Assembly (NCBI RefSeq): GCF_033807715.1
Contig: NC_084596.1
Location: 33,120,879-33,184,878 of the forward strand
Source of the DNA: Cololabis saira
Lineage: Eukaryota > Chordata > Actinopteri > Beloniformes > Belonidae
DNA: 64,000 nt
Direction: 5' to 3'
Shown here: one piece after another, positions 21,330 to 34,700 of the stretch
Layout of the letters: each line of letters starts with the position of its first letter
Numbering within the stretch: the first letter of the stretch is position 1
Program-made: the position numbers and the translations under genes
Notes under the pieces: model-generated
The model's database searches: none
Told to the model about the DNA's origin: nothing
Seen by the model: only the letters and a program-made list of their open reading frames with translations

Positions 21330-24300
21330 CCATCCATCCATCCATCCATTTTCCCAGCGCTTATCCGGAACCTGGTCGTGGGGGCAGCAGCCTCAGCAGG
21401 GATGCCCAGACTTCCCTCACCCCAGACACTTCCTCCAGCTCTTCCGGGGGGAGTCCGAGGTGTTCCCAGGCCAGCCGAGAGACAGAGTCTCTCCAGCATG
21501 TCCTAGGTCTTCCCCGGGGTCTCCTCCCGGTGGGACATGCCTGGACCCCCTCCCTAGGGAGGCGTCCAGGAGGATCCGGTACAGATGCCCAAGCCACCTC
21601 AGCTGACTCCTCTCAATGTGAAGGAGCAGCGGCTCGACTCCGAGCTCCTCCCGGGTGACCGAACTCCTCACCCTATCTCTAAGGGAGCGTCCAGCCACCC
21701 TGCGGAGGAAACTCATCTCGGCTGCTTGTATCCGCGATCTTGTCCTTTCGGTCACTACCCAAAGTTCATGACCATGTGTGAGGGTAGGTCCGTAGATTGA
21801 CCGGTAAATCGAGAGCTTCGCCTTTCGACTCAGCTCCTTCTTCACCACGACAGTCCGGTACACCAACCGCATAACTGCGGACACTGCACTGATCCGTCTG
21901 TCAATCTCACGCTCCATAGTTCCCTCACTCGTGAACAAGACCCCGAGATACTTGAACTCCTCCACCTGAGGCAGGACTTCTCCACCCACCCGGAGAAGGC
22001 ACGCCACCCTTTCCCGGTGGAGAACCATGGCGTCGGTTTTGGAGGTGCTGATTCTCATCCCTGCTGCGTCGCACTCGGCCTCAAACCGCCCCCGCACATG
22101 CTGAAGGTCCCGGTCCGATGACGCCAACAGGACAACATCATCTGCAAAAAGCAGAGATGAAATCCTATGGTTCCCAAACCGGATCCCCTCCAGCCCCTGG
22201 CTACGCCTAGAAATCCTGTCCATAAAGATTATGAACAGGACCGGTGACAAAGGGCAGCCTTGCCGGAGTCCAACATGCACCGGGAACAAGTCTGACTTAC
22301 TGCCGGCAATGCGAACCAAACTCCTGCGCCGATCATACAGAGACCGGACAGCCCTTAGCAGAGGGCCCCTGACTCCATATTCACTGAGCGCCCCCCACAG
22401 AATGGCACAAGGGACACGGTCAAATGCCTTCTCCAGATCCACAAAGCACATGTAGACGTGTTGGGCAAATTCCCATGAACCCTCAAGCACCCTGCGGAGG
22501 GTGTAGAGCTGGTCCAGTGTTCCACGACAGGGACGAAAAATGCCTTGTTCCTCCTGAATCCGAGGTTCAACTATCAGCCTTATTCTCCTCTCCAGTACCC
22601 TGGCATAGACTTTCCCGAGTGGCCGGTTTGCCACTCGAGCGGTACTGTCCCCTTCCACCATGCATTGTTACAGAGGCATATCAACCAAGACAGCCCTACG
22701 ACATCCAGAGACTTGAGGTACTCAGGGCGCATCTCATCCACCCCCGGTGCCCTGCCACTGAGGAGCTTACGAACCACCTCAGTGACATCGGCTTGGGTGA
22801 TGGATGAGCACATCCCCGAGTCCACACTCTCTACTTCCTCAGTGGAAGGCATGTCAGCCGGATTGAGGAGATCCTCGAAGTATTCCTTCCACCGTCCGAC
22901 GATGTCCCCAGTCGAGGTCAACACCTCCCCACCCGCACCGTAAATGGTGCCGGCAGAGTACTGCTTCCCCCTTCTGAGGCGCCGAACGGTCCGCCAGAAT
23001 TTCCTCAAGGCCGAAAGTCTTCTTCCATGGCCTCACCGAACTCCTCCCAGACCCGAGTTTTTGCCTCCAGGACTGCCCGAGCTGCGGCTTGCTTGGCCTG
23101 CCGGTACCTATCTACTGCGTCAGGAGTTGCACAGGCCAACATAGCCCGGTAGGACTCCTTCTTCAGTCTGACGGCATCCTTTACTTCTGGTGTCCACCAC
23201 CGGGTTCTAGGATTGCCGGCACGTCCACAACTTTGAGCCGCCACGTTGACAATGGAGGCAGAGAACATGGTCCACTCGGACTCAATGTCCCCCGCCTCCC
23301 CTGGGATCTGAGAGAAGTTCTCTCGGATGTGGGAGTTGAAGACGTCCCTGACAGAGAGCTCAGCCAGACGTTCCCAACAGACCCTCACAATCCGTTTGGG
23401 TCTGCCCAGTCTGTCCAACATCCTCCTCCACCAGCGCATCCAACTCACCACCAGGTGGTGATCAGTTGACAGCTCAGCCCCTCTCTTCACCCGAGTGTCC
23501 AAGACATGCGGCCGAAGGTCAGATGAAATGACAACAAAGTCGATCATTGACCTCTGGCTTAGGGTGTCCTGGTGCCACGTGCACTGATGGACACCCTTAT
23601 GCCTGAACATGGTGTTTGTTATGGACAAACTGTGACTGGCACAGAAGTCCAACAACAAAGCACCGCTCGGGTTCAGATCGGGGAGGCCGTTCCTCCCAAT
23701 CACGCCTCTCCAGGTATTGCTGTCATTACGTGAGCGTTGAATTCCCCCAGTAGAACAATGGAGTCCCCAGTTGGAGCACTATCAAGTACTCCTCCCAGGG
23801 ACCCCAAGAAGCCCGGGTACTCTGCACTGCTGTTCCGCCCGTAGGCACAAACAACAGTGAGAGACCCTCTCGGTCACCGGGGTAAACTCCAACACCTGGC
23901 GACTGAGCTGAGGGGCTATAAACAAGCCCACACCAGCTCGCCGCCTCTCACCCTGGGCAACTCCAGAGTAGTGGAGGATCCACCCCCTTTCAAGGAGCTG
24001 GTTCCAGAGCCCAAGCTATGTGTGGAGGTGAGCCCGACTATCTCTAGCCGGTATCTCTCAACCTCACGCACAAGCTCCGGCTCCTTCCCCCCCAGCGAGG
24101 TGACATTCCATGCCCCCACTGAGAGGGTTTTGGTCCAGGGATTGGGTCGTCGAGGCACCCCGCCACGACTGCTACCCAGACTACATCTCACCGGGCTGTC
24201 ATGGTCCTTCCTGCGGGTGGTGGGCCTACAGGAAGTTGGGCCCACATCGCCGTTTCGGGTCCCTTGGGCAAAGACCCGGCCACCAGGCGCTCGACTTCGA

Positions 24301-24545
24301 GCCCCAAGCCCAGGCCTGGCTCCAGGGTGGGGCCCCGGTGACGCCGATCCGGGCGACGTAACGGTCCTTGTTCTCTTCCTTCTCATGATAAGCTTGTGAA
24401 CCACTCTTAGTCTGGCCCGTCACCTAGGACCTGTTTGGCATGGGAGACCCTACCAGGGGCGTAATGCCCCCGACAACATAGCTCCTAGGATCACTCGGGC
24501 AACACAAACCCCTCCACCACAATAAGGTGGCGGTTCAAGGAGGGG
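21330..24545 (-). mobile_element. Full-length RTE-clade (Rex3-like) LINE with 12-bp target duplication
   Basis: AGAATGAGATGT flanks the element exactly (21318-21329 and 24546-24557). On the minus strand it runs from a 5'UTR through endonuclease and reverse transcriptase domains to a (GGAT)n 3' end at 21330-21349, the tail type of RTE/Rex3 elements. At 3.2 kb it is full length, but the reading frame is broken several times. It lies inside older L2 sequence. Confidence 0.88.
21417..24404 (-). pseudogene. Broken RTE endonuclease-reverse transcriptase ORF
   Basis: Consecutive pieces lie in different frames: 24404-23916 (endonuclease start, AWNVTSLGGKEPELVREVER), 23703-23005 (endonuclease end with TDHHLVVSW, then linker), 23008-22580 (fingers, GRAPGVDEMRPEYLKSLDVV) and 22661-21417 (palm with [21 protein letters not shown] and catalytic FADD, then C-terminus). 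At least three frameshifts separate them and a stretch between 23916 and 23703 is disrupted. It cannot make a full protein. Confidence 0.85.
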
Positions 24546-24557
24546 AGAATGAGATGT

Positions 24558-24590
24558 GTCCCTGCTGTACTCTACTGCCCTTACTTTTTT
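24558..24590 (+). mobile_element. Resumed L2 3' region (short piece)
   Basis: The TACTCTACTGCCCTTA segment repeats 21041-21056. It marks the L2 sequence that continues after the nested insertion, before the next insertion begins. Confidence 0.6.
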
Positions 24591-25175
24591 TCAATTCAAT
24601 TCAATTCAATTCAATTCAATTCAATTCAATTCAATTTTATTTATATAGCGTCTAATACAACAGATGTTGTCTCTAGACGCTTTCCAGAGATCCAGAACAT
24701 GAACATAAACATAAACATAAACATAAACCCCCGAGCAATTATTACATAAACAATGGCAGGTAAAAACTCCCATAGTGGGAGAAAAGCCTTACGCCAAACA
24801 TTGGCAAGGAAAAACTCCCCTTTAGGAGGGAAGAAACCTTGAGCAGGCTCATAAGGGGGGACCCTCCTGCCGAAGGCCAGACTGGGGGAGTTGGGGACGT
24901 CAGCAGCACACAGCAGGCAGGTGGAAGCAGCAACGGGATGACCAGAGGGGGGGGGGCGTCAGCAGCACACAGCAGACATCCACGTAGGCAGGTGGAAGCA
25001 GCAACAGGATGACCGGGGATGGGGGCGGGGGGGGCCGGGACCGCAGGCCAGAACGCAGCTCCCGAGGCTCCGGCCTGCAAACATGCACAAAAGAGAAAAA
25101 AGGGGGGCCAGCACAAGAAACTACAGGAGCGATGGACAAAAACAATACTATGAGATATTTATAATAAATAAAAAT
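24591..25175 (-). mobile_element. (TTGAA)n-tailed non-LTR element nested in L2
   Basis: On the minus strand it ends CGCTATATAAATAAAATTGAA followed by a (TTGAA)n tail (24591-24636 on +), a form typical of L2-type LINEs and SINEs that use their tails. The body contains a common fish repeat (CCCTTTAGGAGGGAAGAAAC). Between about 24898 and 25030 a segment starting GTCAGCAGCACACAGCAG is tandemly duplicated. No coding domain seen. Confidence 0.65.
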
Positions 25176-25179
25176 GGAA

Positions 25180-25340
25180 CAACTTTTTAACAACTTGTGC
25201 TTTCTATTATTTTACCTCTTTTCTAATCATTTTATTTGTTATTTATGTTTTAATTGTGTCTTTCCGCTTTTAATGTTGATGTAAAGCCCTTTGAATTACC
25301 TGGTGTTGAATTGTGCTATATAAATAAACTTGCCTTGCCT
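25180..25340 (+). mobile_element. L2 3' end
   Basis: It resumes at TAACAACTTGTGCTTTCTAT and ends in the classic L2 terminus GTGCTATATAAATAAACTTG followed by CCTTGCCTG. It ends about 275 bp upstream of the wls start codon. Confidence 0.8.
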
Positions 25341-25615
25341 GCTCGGGCTGAAGCTGGGCTCCGCTCGGTCATGTGATGCCTGGCTTTTTTCTCCCTCCCT
25401 CCCTCTTTCTCTCCCTCCCTCTATCTCTCTCCTCAGTGAAGTTGAAGGCAGGAGCAGCAGAGCGGCGGAGGGGCCCACTTTGCCTTCTTACATGCCGTTG
25501 ATGCAACCTTTTTCTATTACCCATTTTTAACCACATTGTCCGTTTTTTTTCTGCTCGGGTTTCATATATATATATATTTTTATCTATTTTTCCCACCGCA
25601 ACCTTTTACTTCAAG
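25341..25615 (+). promoter_or_regulatory. wls: wls proximal 5' flank and 5'UTR
   Basis: The only non-repeat sequence directly upstream of wls. It has a TCATGTGA E-box-like site at about 25369-25376, a CT-rich tract (25386-25435) ending in CTCCTCAG, and purine-rich sequence to the ATG. The CT tract plus CAG could be a splice acceptor, implying an upstream untranslated exon, or simply a pyrimidine-rich promoter. No TATA box is evident. Confidence 0.45.
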
Positions 25616-25721
25616 ATGGCAGGGGCTATCATTGAGAACATGAGCACCAAAAAGTTGGTGATAGTGGGAGTTATTCTGCTTTTGTTCCAGGCGTTTTCCT
25701 TCATGGTCGGCGGCTTAATTG
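25616..25721 (+). CDS. wls: wls coding exon 1
   Basis: Residues 1-35 plus one base: [14 protein letters not shown] and the first hydrophobic segment through MVGGLI. The context TTCAAGATGG is acceptable for initiation. The donor is GTAAGT. Confidence 0.95.
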
Positions 25722-28700
25722 GTAAGTTTCCCCTCCTCGCACTTTTACTAACATTCACCCGGGGAGGCTGACTATCGACTATCATGTTTGTAAACGGCGA
25801 AAACAAAAGGAAAAAACCCCAACTTTCCGCCGGGTTGTTGGTCATCCAGCCGTTTTGGGGCAGAGAGGAGACGCTAAAGGCTGATTTATGGTTCCGCGTT
25901 AAACCGACGCAGAGCCTACGGCGTAGGCGCTGCGTCGGTTTAACGCGGAACCATAAATCAGCCTTTAGTTCCCGAGGCTGCTGCAGCTCAACCCGTATCA
26001 AGGTGCTCGCCGTCCGCCCGCACACGCGGCTTTTCTCTGGGTAAAACGCCACAGGAGCTGGTTGTTTTGTGGAGTCGTGTACTGATTTTAATGAAAATGA
26101 AACCCAGCCTTGTTTTCGGCTTCTTTGATCCAAACTTGTGTTGTTCCCTCCTCGTCTCCTCACACCTCCTCTTCCTCCTCTTCCTCCTGCCATATATGTC
26201 TGTCTGCCGCGGGGCCCCAGGCAGCATCTCTACCTTCCTCTCACCCCCCCCTGTGCCCGCCTTTCCCCACTAATCCCTATCTCCTTGCAGGCTGATTATT
26301 CTTGTTCCTTCCTCCCTGGTTCCATGTGCTTTGAGACCGGCAGTGGGGCACAAAACAAACACACACATGCACACATAGTTCAATTCAGTTTATTTGGGAA
26401 GGGACAGTGTACATTCATATACATTTAGAATTAAAAATGCAAATGCCCCCAATTTTAGCTACAGAGCTAGTTTCCATTGGCAGTCCCCCGGCTAAAAATA
26501 TAAAAGAAAGACAAGTTAAACAACAAGTTAGAACAAATACAAATAAAGCGTGCAAAAAGTTTCTGTTCTTGTTATTTTGCTTCTATTTAAGATGGAAGGA
26601 ACAGGAGAACAACCTGACGCATCAATCTTCATACTAACACGATCTTACAGACATTTACATATATTACAATACATTACACACATTTCGCATTTAGCAGTTA
26701 AAAGTTTAGGCGGTAAAGTGCCAGAGTAAGTTAAAGTGCTGGTTACGATTAAAGTGCTGAGGGTTTAAAGTTAAAGTGCTATAATGGGGGAAAGAGAAGG
26801 AGGATGGGAGGGGAGAGTGAATATGGAATGGGCTGCAGCAATGCAAAACCAGATCATATGTATTATTCGGTTGTGGAATTTAAGGTTCTATGCCAGTTGT
26901 AGGGTAAACAGATTGTGGAGATGGGAAAGGAAGAGAAAGGAAAGAAAGGGACATGAAGTACAACATAACTGGGGAGTTGTCAAAGTTGCATTTTTGCCTT
27001 GGGGTCTGAATGGGAGTTGCTGTCAAGTTTCCTCAAATCCTCTCTTTTTCTCTCTCTTTCTCCTGCACACAGAGCTTGAGCTCCCCCTGAAAGCCTGTGT
27101 GTAGTTTGGAGCCCGGTCTGGAAACCTCCACCGGTCGAAACCTTTGTCCCTGCAGTCCCTCTCCCAGGCGACATCGCCGATAAATTAGCCTGTTTGGCTC
27201 CTTCCTCGCTGAGATGGTTTTAATGAAGCCAGATTCCTTTGTGTTTGCTCAGTGGCCGGGGGCTGCAGGGGTAATTGAGAGGAGAGGGTGGTTTTCTCTC
27301 TCCATGTTTCCCCACAAACCCGGGAGCACAGCGTGGGGTCAGGGGTCTGAGGGGACGGCCTTTATTCTGGACACACTGAGGTGGAGACTGGAGGAGCCGC
27401 TGGACCCACGGGGTTCAGACAGCTCAGTTTAATTCTGTTGTCAGTTATCTAAACCAAACCCCGTAACATACTGAACTGCCTCCCCTCTGGGGGCTTTTAT
27501 TCAGAGCTTTTTAATCGTGGTTGTGTAAACTTTAGCATCTGCTGTTTTTATTTTTTTTCCTTCTCTGCAAAGACTGAACAATCGAGATCTAGATCTTCAG
27601 ATAGCAGATGACTGTCCACAGGTGCTACTCTGATTCATGCTTTTTACTTTTGACACTTCCATCCAATACACACATTTGGTCAAAGAACTAAATATCCATA
27701 AATGTTAAAAGGAGTACTCTGATAACACTCGAATACACTTGTGTAGAGGAAGCCACCTAATGTGAACACATACCAGGGTGGATCACTCAGGACTCATGTG
27801 AAGGAGGTCATCTTGGGTCATCAGCTTAGGCTATTACTCATTTCATTTTGTGAACAAATCACCAGAAGACTCTTCCTGGTGGCTCTTTTTTGTTATTTAT
27901 GATATATTCCTGGAGCCTCTGGACCTTTTTTAAAAACAATTTTATTGTTGTTATTGGAAATTGTGTCCATATTTACATGCACGTTGGAGGAGGAGATCAG
28001 GTCTGATCACTAAAGATGCATTCAGGTGCACAACAAATGCAAACAAATGACTTTAGGGAATCTGTTCCTCCTTGTCCCCTGAAGAAGTGGTCCGTTGAAG
28101 GATGGCACCTCACGCAAGATGATTACACTTAAAGTAAAGAACACAAATGTCCACCTCGTACTTTAAATTTTTCTTTTTTGAAGACTTTCTCAGATAAATT
28201 AAATAGTTAAGCTGATCCATAATTAAATAATTTGGTGATGCTGATGTTAAGAGTCGGTGGTGCAGCTTCATCAGGATCAGTGCTCCATTGATTTAACATA
28301 GTAAACCAGCATATTACTGAACACGTTAATAGCCGACAGTGAATGTAGGCCTGGATTGGTAATTGGTGGCTTAAGCCGAGGAACCACGAAGCAATTTAAT
28401 ATTTCAGATTAGTGCAAAACATCTTATCTGCTGTTGACTCCAACTTTAATCAAGACTAACCTTTTTTCCAGAATAAAGTGTTCAGTAATCATTAGTATGA
28501 AGCAGCTGTCCTATTTCCAAGGGTTTGTCCCAAGTGGTGATGTTGATGTGCAGCAGACTGACTGCAGCTCCAGGACGCATCCCAGTAGTTTCCCATCATT
28601 ATGTCATAAACACACCCTGTCTGATCTGCTGCTGTAAACTTACTGCCTTTGCCTCCAGTCATAGACATGTTTTGCTACAAGGCGGGAACTTGATTTTCAC

Positions 28701-31700
28701 ATGTTAATGTTGTGAACACATAACTTATAGTTTGTTTCAGCCTTAATTTTCTCTTTTCCCTCCCAAGTGTTAGGTTTCAGGTTTGGTGTATACTCTGGAA
28801 ACTTGTTGTACATAAGGGTGACGCAGTTGGCACTGCTGCTATCAAGACAAATTAATTAAACCTTTTTGCTCCATGCAGCAGAAACTGAAAATGTCAGCTA
28901 TGTTTATATTAAATGATCTATGTTGGTTCAAAATCTTAATAAACTGAAGGGCAGCAAGCTCACACGGGGTGGCCGGTGACGATATGGAAGTGCCAAAAGC
29001 TTTACTTCCAAAGAGACTTGCGTCAGTGTTTGCCTTGTTTGTAATTGACCACCATGAAATGCATTCACTGAACTCAAAACATGAACAGTGTTCAGTGTCT
29101 CTAGGCTGCTCCCGTCCTCAGATTATCCTCCTGTCACGTCAGATCTTTAACTTTCACAGATAAAGCCAGTTTTCTGCATTTACATGACAGTATTTTTTTT
29201 TCTTTCTTTTTCCTAATTGTGATGCGACCAAATTGTGATGCGACCAAGGTTACCGAGGCTATCTGCCTTAAGCTAACTCAGTGTCAGCTACATGTAGCAA
29301 TAATGTTTTATTTTGCTGAAGAATTATGTGAAACAGGATATTTTAAACGCTCTCCTCTGTTTCGGTGGGGATCCGCTGAAGGAGCTGCCTGGTAGCCACA
29401 GCTAACTTTGATTGAGATATGGTTGGCGTCTTCTGTTGCTTGGCTTCCCAAGCAACATTGCTGAGAGAGAGGGAGACTGACTTCAAAGCCGCTTCGTACA
29501 AAACTAATGGGTCACTTGACTGATGCCTCATCCATTGTTCTTTATGGTCTGAGATTTGCACACATTCAGTCACTTGCTTGGTCACTCTTGTTTTCTCTTC
29601 TGTCGTTACTCCTTTGGCTCTCAGGCTGTGTTCACACTGCAGGCAAAAGCAACCCGAATTCTTGCTTTCGCAATCATCCGATTTTCATTTATTTATTTTT
29701 TTCTTCCCTCCACATTAGACCTGGCCCATTTTTGATAGGTGCTCCTAACAGTGGCGTAACATCATGGTGGCAGGCCCCGGTGCAAATATTTTTTTGTGCC
29801 CCCAACCCTGCCCTAAACAACCGCATGCACACGCAACAACACGCATGCACACGCATGCGTGTGCATGCACACGCATGCACAGCCACTATAGATAACTGCT
29901 ATGGTCGCCATGTAGGCTTAAGTTGTGACTGGCCACACCCACCCTGCAGGGGAAGTCTCCTGGCCCCCCCGTCGGGTCAGTGCCGTTTCACTTATGGAGG
30001 TAGCTGCGAGCTATCCTCTTGCGGGACGCTGGCCTTTTCCTCAGTTGCAGTAACAAACTTAACTTAATGTTGTAATTTTTGCTTGAACATCATCCTGGCT
30101 CCTTCTCTTTTGTGTGCCGCTTTTTTGCTAAAGACAGCATCATGACGTAGACCATGTTTTTGCTAAACATGATACTATGCTATTTTTGGTATCCCATTTT
30201 CTTTTGTTTACCCTTTTCCTTGCTGAAAACTCACATCATTGTGTCATCATGCACTTGCGTGACTGACAGGTAGCCTATTAAGGTGGACTATTCCATTGAC
30301 AAAAACTTTTTATTTATGCCTGTGGCTCCTAAGTCGGACAAGTTCTTGATGTTTTCCAATGGGATCTCAGGTTGTATCTAATCCATTGTTGACATCACCG
30401 TTATGGGATTAATGTCACAGTTGTGCACTGGTGGGACTTTTCTTGGATGAAATCTGCCTCAGAGAACCCAGTCATGTCACGTTACACCACTCCTGGCTCC
30501 AGTTCCTCAAATACTCACGCCTCTGCAGATGTTCAATCCACGGATGGCCATTATAAAAAATGTTGCTCTCCTTTTTCTCAGGCTTCTTCATGTAATCTAA
30601 TCTATGAATTTGTCGGCATTCACAGCTCAAAAACTTCAAAAAGAAATCCTCCAGGTTCCTCGCACCTGCAGCTTTTATTTGCCTGACCTACTGCGTATGA
30701 CATAACTTTGTCTTTCTGTGCAAACTTCAAAGCAGAAGCCTGTTCAAATGTGTCTTACATCAGACTTATTTGTGAAGTCCTCACATGAACAACCACAAAA
30801 GAGTTGGATCTTAGCAACAAAAAAAAAATCAGAATTGAAGTCTAAGACCGGCAGTGTGGATGTTTCCTTAGTCTAGAGTTTTATGGTCCAGTTTCACCAT
30901 CATTGGTGCGTTTCATGGTGCTGTTAAGTGATGCATAGTTGCAAACAGATGACTTGGGTGGGAGTTCAGTGGTGGAGACGGAAGACCCCTTGAGCTTGAC
31001 AACACTTCCTAAAAGTACAGTAATCTAGTATACCTTTTAAGCGGATTTTGAACATTGAAAAAGGAAAAAAACAACTAATTTCTGTTGCTTCAACTTTTAA
31101 GTTTTTTTTTTTTTGTTGTTGTTTTTTTCCAAGCCCTCACCACTGTTCGCAGCAGTATTTCAGGCATACTTTCCCTAACATTTATGTGTTTTTGTCCCTC
31201 CAGCTCCCGGCCCCACCCATCCTATCGACTACGTGGCCACCAAGTGTGTGGACACGACCAAATACAGGCAAGAAACCAAGTGGTTCATGCCCTGGGGTCC
31301 TAACCAGTGTGACAAGATCAAGTCCTTCGACGAGGCCATGGCCAAGAGGATCGAGGCCAACAACATTGTGTTTGCCGTCCACATCCCGCTGCCCAACAAG
31401 GAGATGAGCCCCTGGTTCCAGTTCATGCTGGTCATCCTGCAGTTTGACATCGCATTCAAGATGTACAACCAAATAGGTGAGAACTTAAATCCTCAAGGCA
31501 TATCCTCACCTCCTGGGATTGAGGATTTGTTTTGCATGGACCGTTTGTTTCCCCCCCCGAGAGAGATCCATGTCAATATTTTGTCACTTTGGTATTTTAC
31601 TTTCACAATCTTGGTAGAACCATTAGCATGTCTCATTGTGACTAAACTTATGAAATATTCACAGCCGTAGTCAAATGTAATCGCTGATATCATGAATTCA

Positions 31701-34700
31701 AGTGCAAAGTTGTTACAACTTTGGCAGAAATACTGTTCCTTTTTTATATATTGAATATTACCTTCCTGCTCGGCTATCTCTAGGATTCCTATGAGTCGCT
31801 CCCATTAAATGCTTGAAAGTCACAGGAATGTGTCTTTTTCAGTCAACAGAATTTGCTACACTGAAAGGGAGCAGACACTAGGTGTTTTTAGAATGGATCC
31901 CACTAATATCGCTGGATGATGAACGCGTGTTGATGCGCGTTGGCAATGTAAACACAAGGTGTGTTACTTGTGACCTAGGACCTGAAGGTGAGGGGAGGGA
32001 TGGCGATTCGGGAAGCGTTATCCCAGAAACATAACGTAACCAGGTTTTTCTTTTTGCAAACCCTCGGTTTGTCATTTTTGTGTCCAGTTGTTCAAACAAG
32101 GACCATCCTTTTGTGGTTCTGGACATACGCCGGTTCGTGGCTCCGAGGCTCTGAGCAGTTACTCATCTTAGTAATATAGATCCTACCTGTGACGTCCTGC
32201 TGCTGTTGCTACTTTCAGCAGCCGTTTCCTTATTTCATAAAATAATAATAAATAAAAACTTCCTTGGTGGGTTGTACTCGGGTCACGTGATCAACAAACC
32301 CCTCCTATGACACGCCATCCTGCGTTAGTCAATGTAAAAAGGGCACACGACACTCTAGATATGCGCATTAAACATGGGGTATTCGCCAACGTAAAAGGGG
32401 CTAATGATGGATCTCCTGCATGTTTGTTCTAAACAACCTTTTGGGGGGGGTTGTAAATGAGCTTGTAAGACACAATTGAGAAATGTTTAAAGATGTGTTG
32501 GTTGCCTTTGACGTCATGAGCTGGTAACATAAGACTCTCGTTGTTTTCCATTTAGACATCCTTACCTGATTTTTTTTTTTTTTTTTTTTGTTAAATACTC
32601 TTATGTGGTAAATTGCCTGCTTGAAAGGCAGGAAGGGGAGGACAGATCAGTTTTTCCCCGTCAGACAGGCTTCGGTACTTTGGCAGGGTGGTTGGGACCC
32701 TGAAAGAAGAGATTAGAAAACATGACGAAGTCTAAACAAGTGTCTGAGTCATCAGTGGTGCCTGGGGGAGAAGTTTTTGCTTAATTACATCTTTTTTTTT
32801 TTTTTAAACATTTGTTTATTGGATTTTCACAGAAGTATACAAAGCAGAGGTAGTTTTGTAGTTACATGCAAACTTCCAGTACAACCCAGTAAATAGAAAC
32901 CTTATAAAAGAAAAGACTGTGTTTTTCTTTTTCACCCCAAAAATAAAAAAAACAATACAAAAAAAAAAAAACATCATCAGAGACCAAAACAAAAACATAA
33001 CATATAGGACATACTGCAAGCCAAATTAAAAAAATAATAGTAACAACAAATAAAAAAGCAAACATCAAACAAACATAAAACATCAGTCCAGAAGTATTAC
33101 ATATAAGATTTACCGTGACCCGCGCCGCAGCGCCCCACCCCTAGTACAAGTTTATAAAGCCACTATTCCACCGGACCTCAACTGTCCGCCACTAGAGTAG
33201 GATCCAGACTTCGTACAAAGGTGAAGAATGGACCCCAGGCCCTCCGAAATTTGTCCACAGAGCCATTAAGGGAGAATCTGATCTTCTCCAGTTTAAGATT
33301 ATACAAAATATCCCTTATCCAGTGGGTGTAGGAGGGGGGGGAGCGACTCTTCCAATTTATCACTATCAACCTCCTAGCCAATAACGTAACAAAAGCCAAA
33401 ACATCCCTCTCCGATTTGGAAAGAGAGGGCAATGAGGGGAAAACCCCAAACAAGGCTCCTAGAGGAGTAGGTTCCACTCTCTGCCCCACTATCTTTGATA
33501 GGGAGCGGAAAATCTCTGTCCAAAAGTTGTTTAATGAGGGGCAAAGCCAAAAGGTATGCATGAGGTCTGCTGGAGTTTGTCGGCATCTATAACAGTCAGG
33601 CGATACAGTATCGTATATTTTAGACAACCTTTCTTTGGTGTAATAGATGCGATGTAAAAGTTTGCATTGGATGAGAGCATGTCTCGCACATATAGAGGAT
33701 TTGTGTACCCGACGCAGAATCTCGTTCCAAACCTCTCCATCCAATTCTTCACCTATATCCCCCTCCCAACGGGTTTTCATAGCTTGAAGCGATTCAGGAC
33801 GTAGACCACAGATCTGATTATATATAACCGAAATTGCCCCCTTAAAGGTAGGCAATGGACGTAGAAAGGTATCTATAGCAGACTCATTTGGGGAATTAGG
33901 GAAAGTGGGAAAAGTTTTCTGTAAAAAACTACGCACCTGTAGATATCTAAAAAAATGTTGTTTGGGAATTGTGTATTTATCTGAAAGCAGTTGAAATGAA
34001 GCACAAACATTATCGACATATAGATCATTGAAGGAATGAATACCATGTTTTGACCAAGTTGAGAAGGCACTATCTATTAGAGAGGGATGAAAAACGTGGT
34101 TCGATGCCAATGGCGCATGAATAGAAAAACATTGTAAACCAAAATGGCGTCTAAATTGGATCCAAATTCTAAGGGAGGTCTTGACCGTAATGTTTGTAGT
34201 GTATGGGGCGGTAGATGACTTAATGGGGGAGTGTGCTAAAGCAGCCAACGTCACCGGCCGTGTGGAACTCGCCTCCATAGCCAACCACGTTGGTGGAGGG
34301 TCAAAAGTTTCATATAGCAGCCAGTATTTCAGAATCCTGATATTGGCAGACCAGTAGTAAAACCTAAAGTTAGGCATTGCCATCCCTCCAAGAGACTTGG
34401 GTCTCTGTAAGCACTGCTTGCGTATCCTAGGTACTTTTTTATTCCATATAAAGTCGGTGATCATGCTGTCTAGTTTCCTAAAGAAAGTCTGAGGAAGAAA
34501 GAGGGGGATACATTGAAATAAATATGTAAACCGAGGAAGAATATTCATCTTAACAGTATTGATGCGAGCAGCTAGAGAAAGATTGAGTATAGACCAACGT
34601 TCAAAGTCCTCTTTAAGTTTTTTCATTAAGGGGGCAAAGTTAGTTTTGTTTAAATCCTCATATTCACGTGCAACATAAACTCCAAGGTATGTAAAACCCT

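Larger units (their letters stand above)
25722..31203 (+). other. wls intron 1
   Basis: It contains a 95-bp palindrome (25874-25968), an antisense LINE 3' fragment (about 26380-26860) and a purine-pyrimidine alternating tract (29820-29882). From 26900 to 29700 and 29900 to 31200 I recognise nothing. Confidence 0.85.

Noticed and set aside
21417..22661. Functional host gene encoding a 414-aa reverse transcriptase
   Set aside because: It is the C-terminal part of the RTE element bounded by target duplications, with the upstream parts in other frames.
23857..24399. 180-codon + strand frame
   Set aside because: Antisense shadow of the RTE endonuclease region.
25606..26193. 195-codon minus-strand open frame over wls exon 1 and intron 1
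   Set aside because: It is antisense to a real exon and runs through the 95-bp palindrome; there is no family similarity or start context.
29507..30067. 186-codon + strand frame in wls intron 1
   Set aside because: It spans the alternating GCATGCACAC tract and low-complexity sequence; no domain and no splice or polyadenylation signals.
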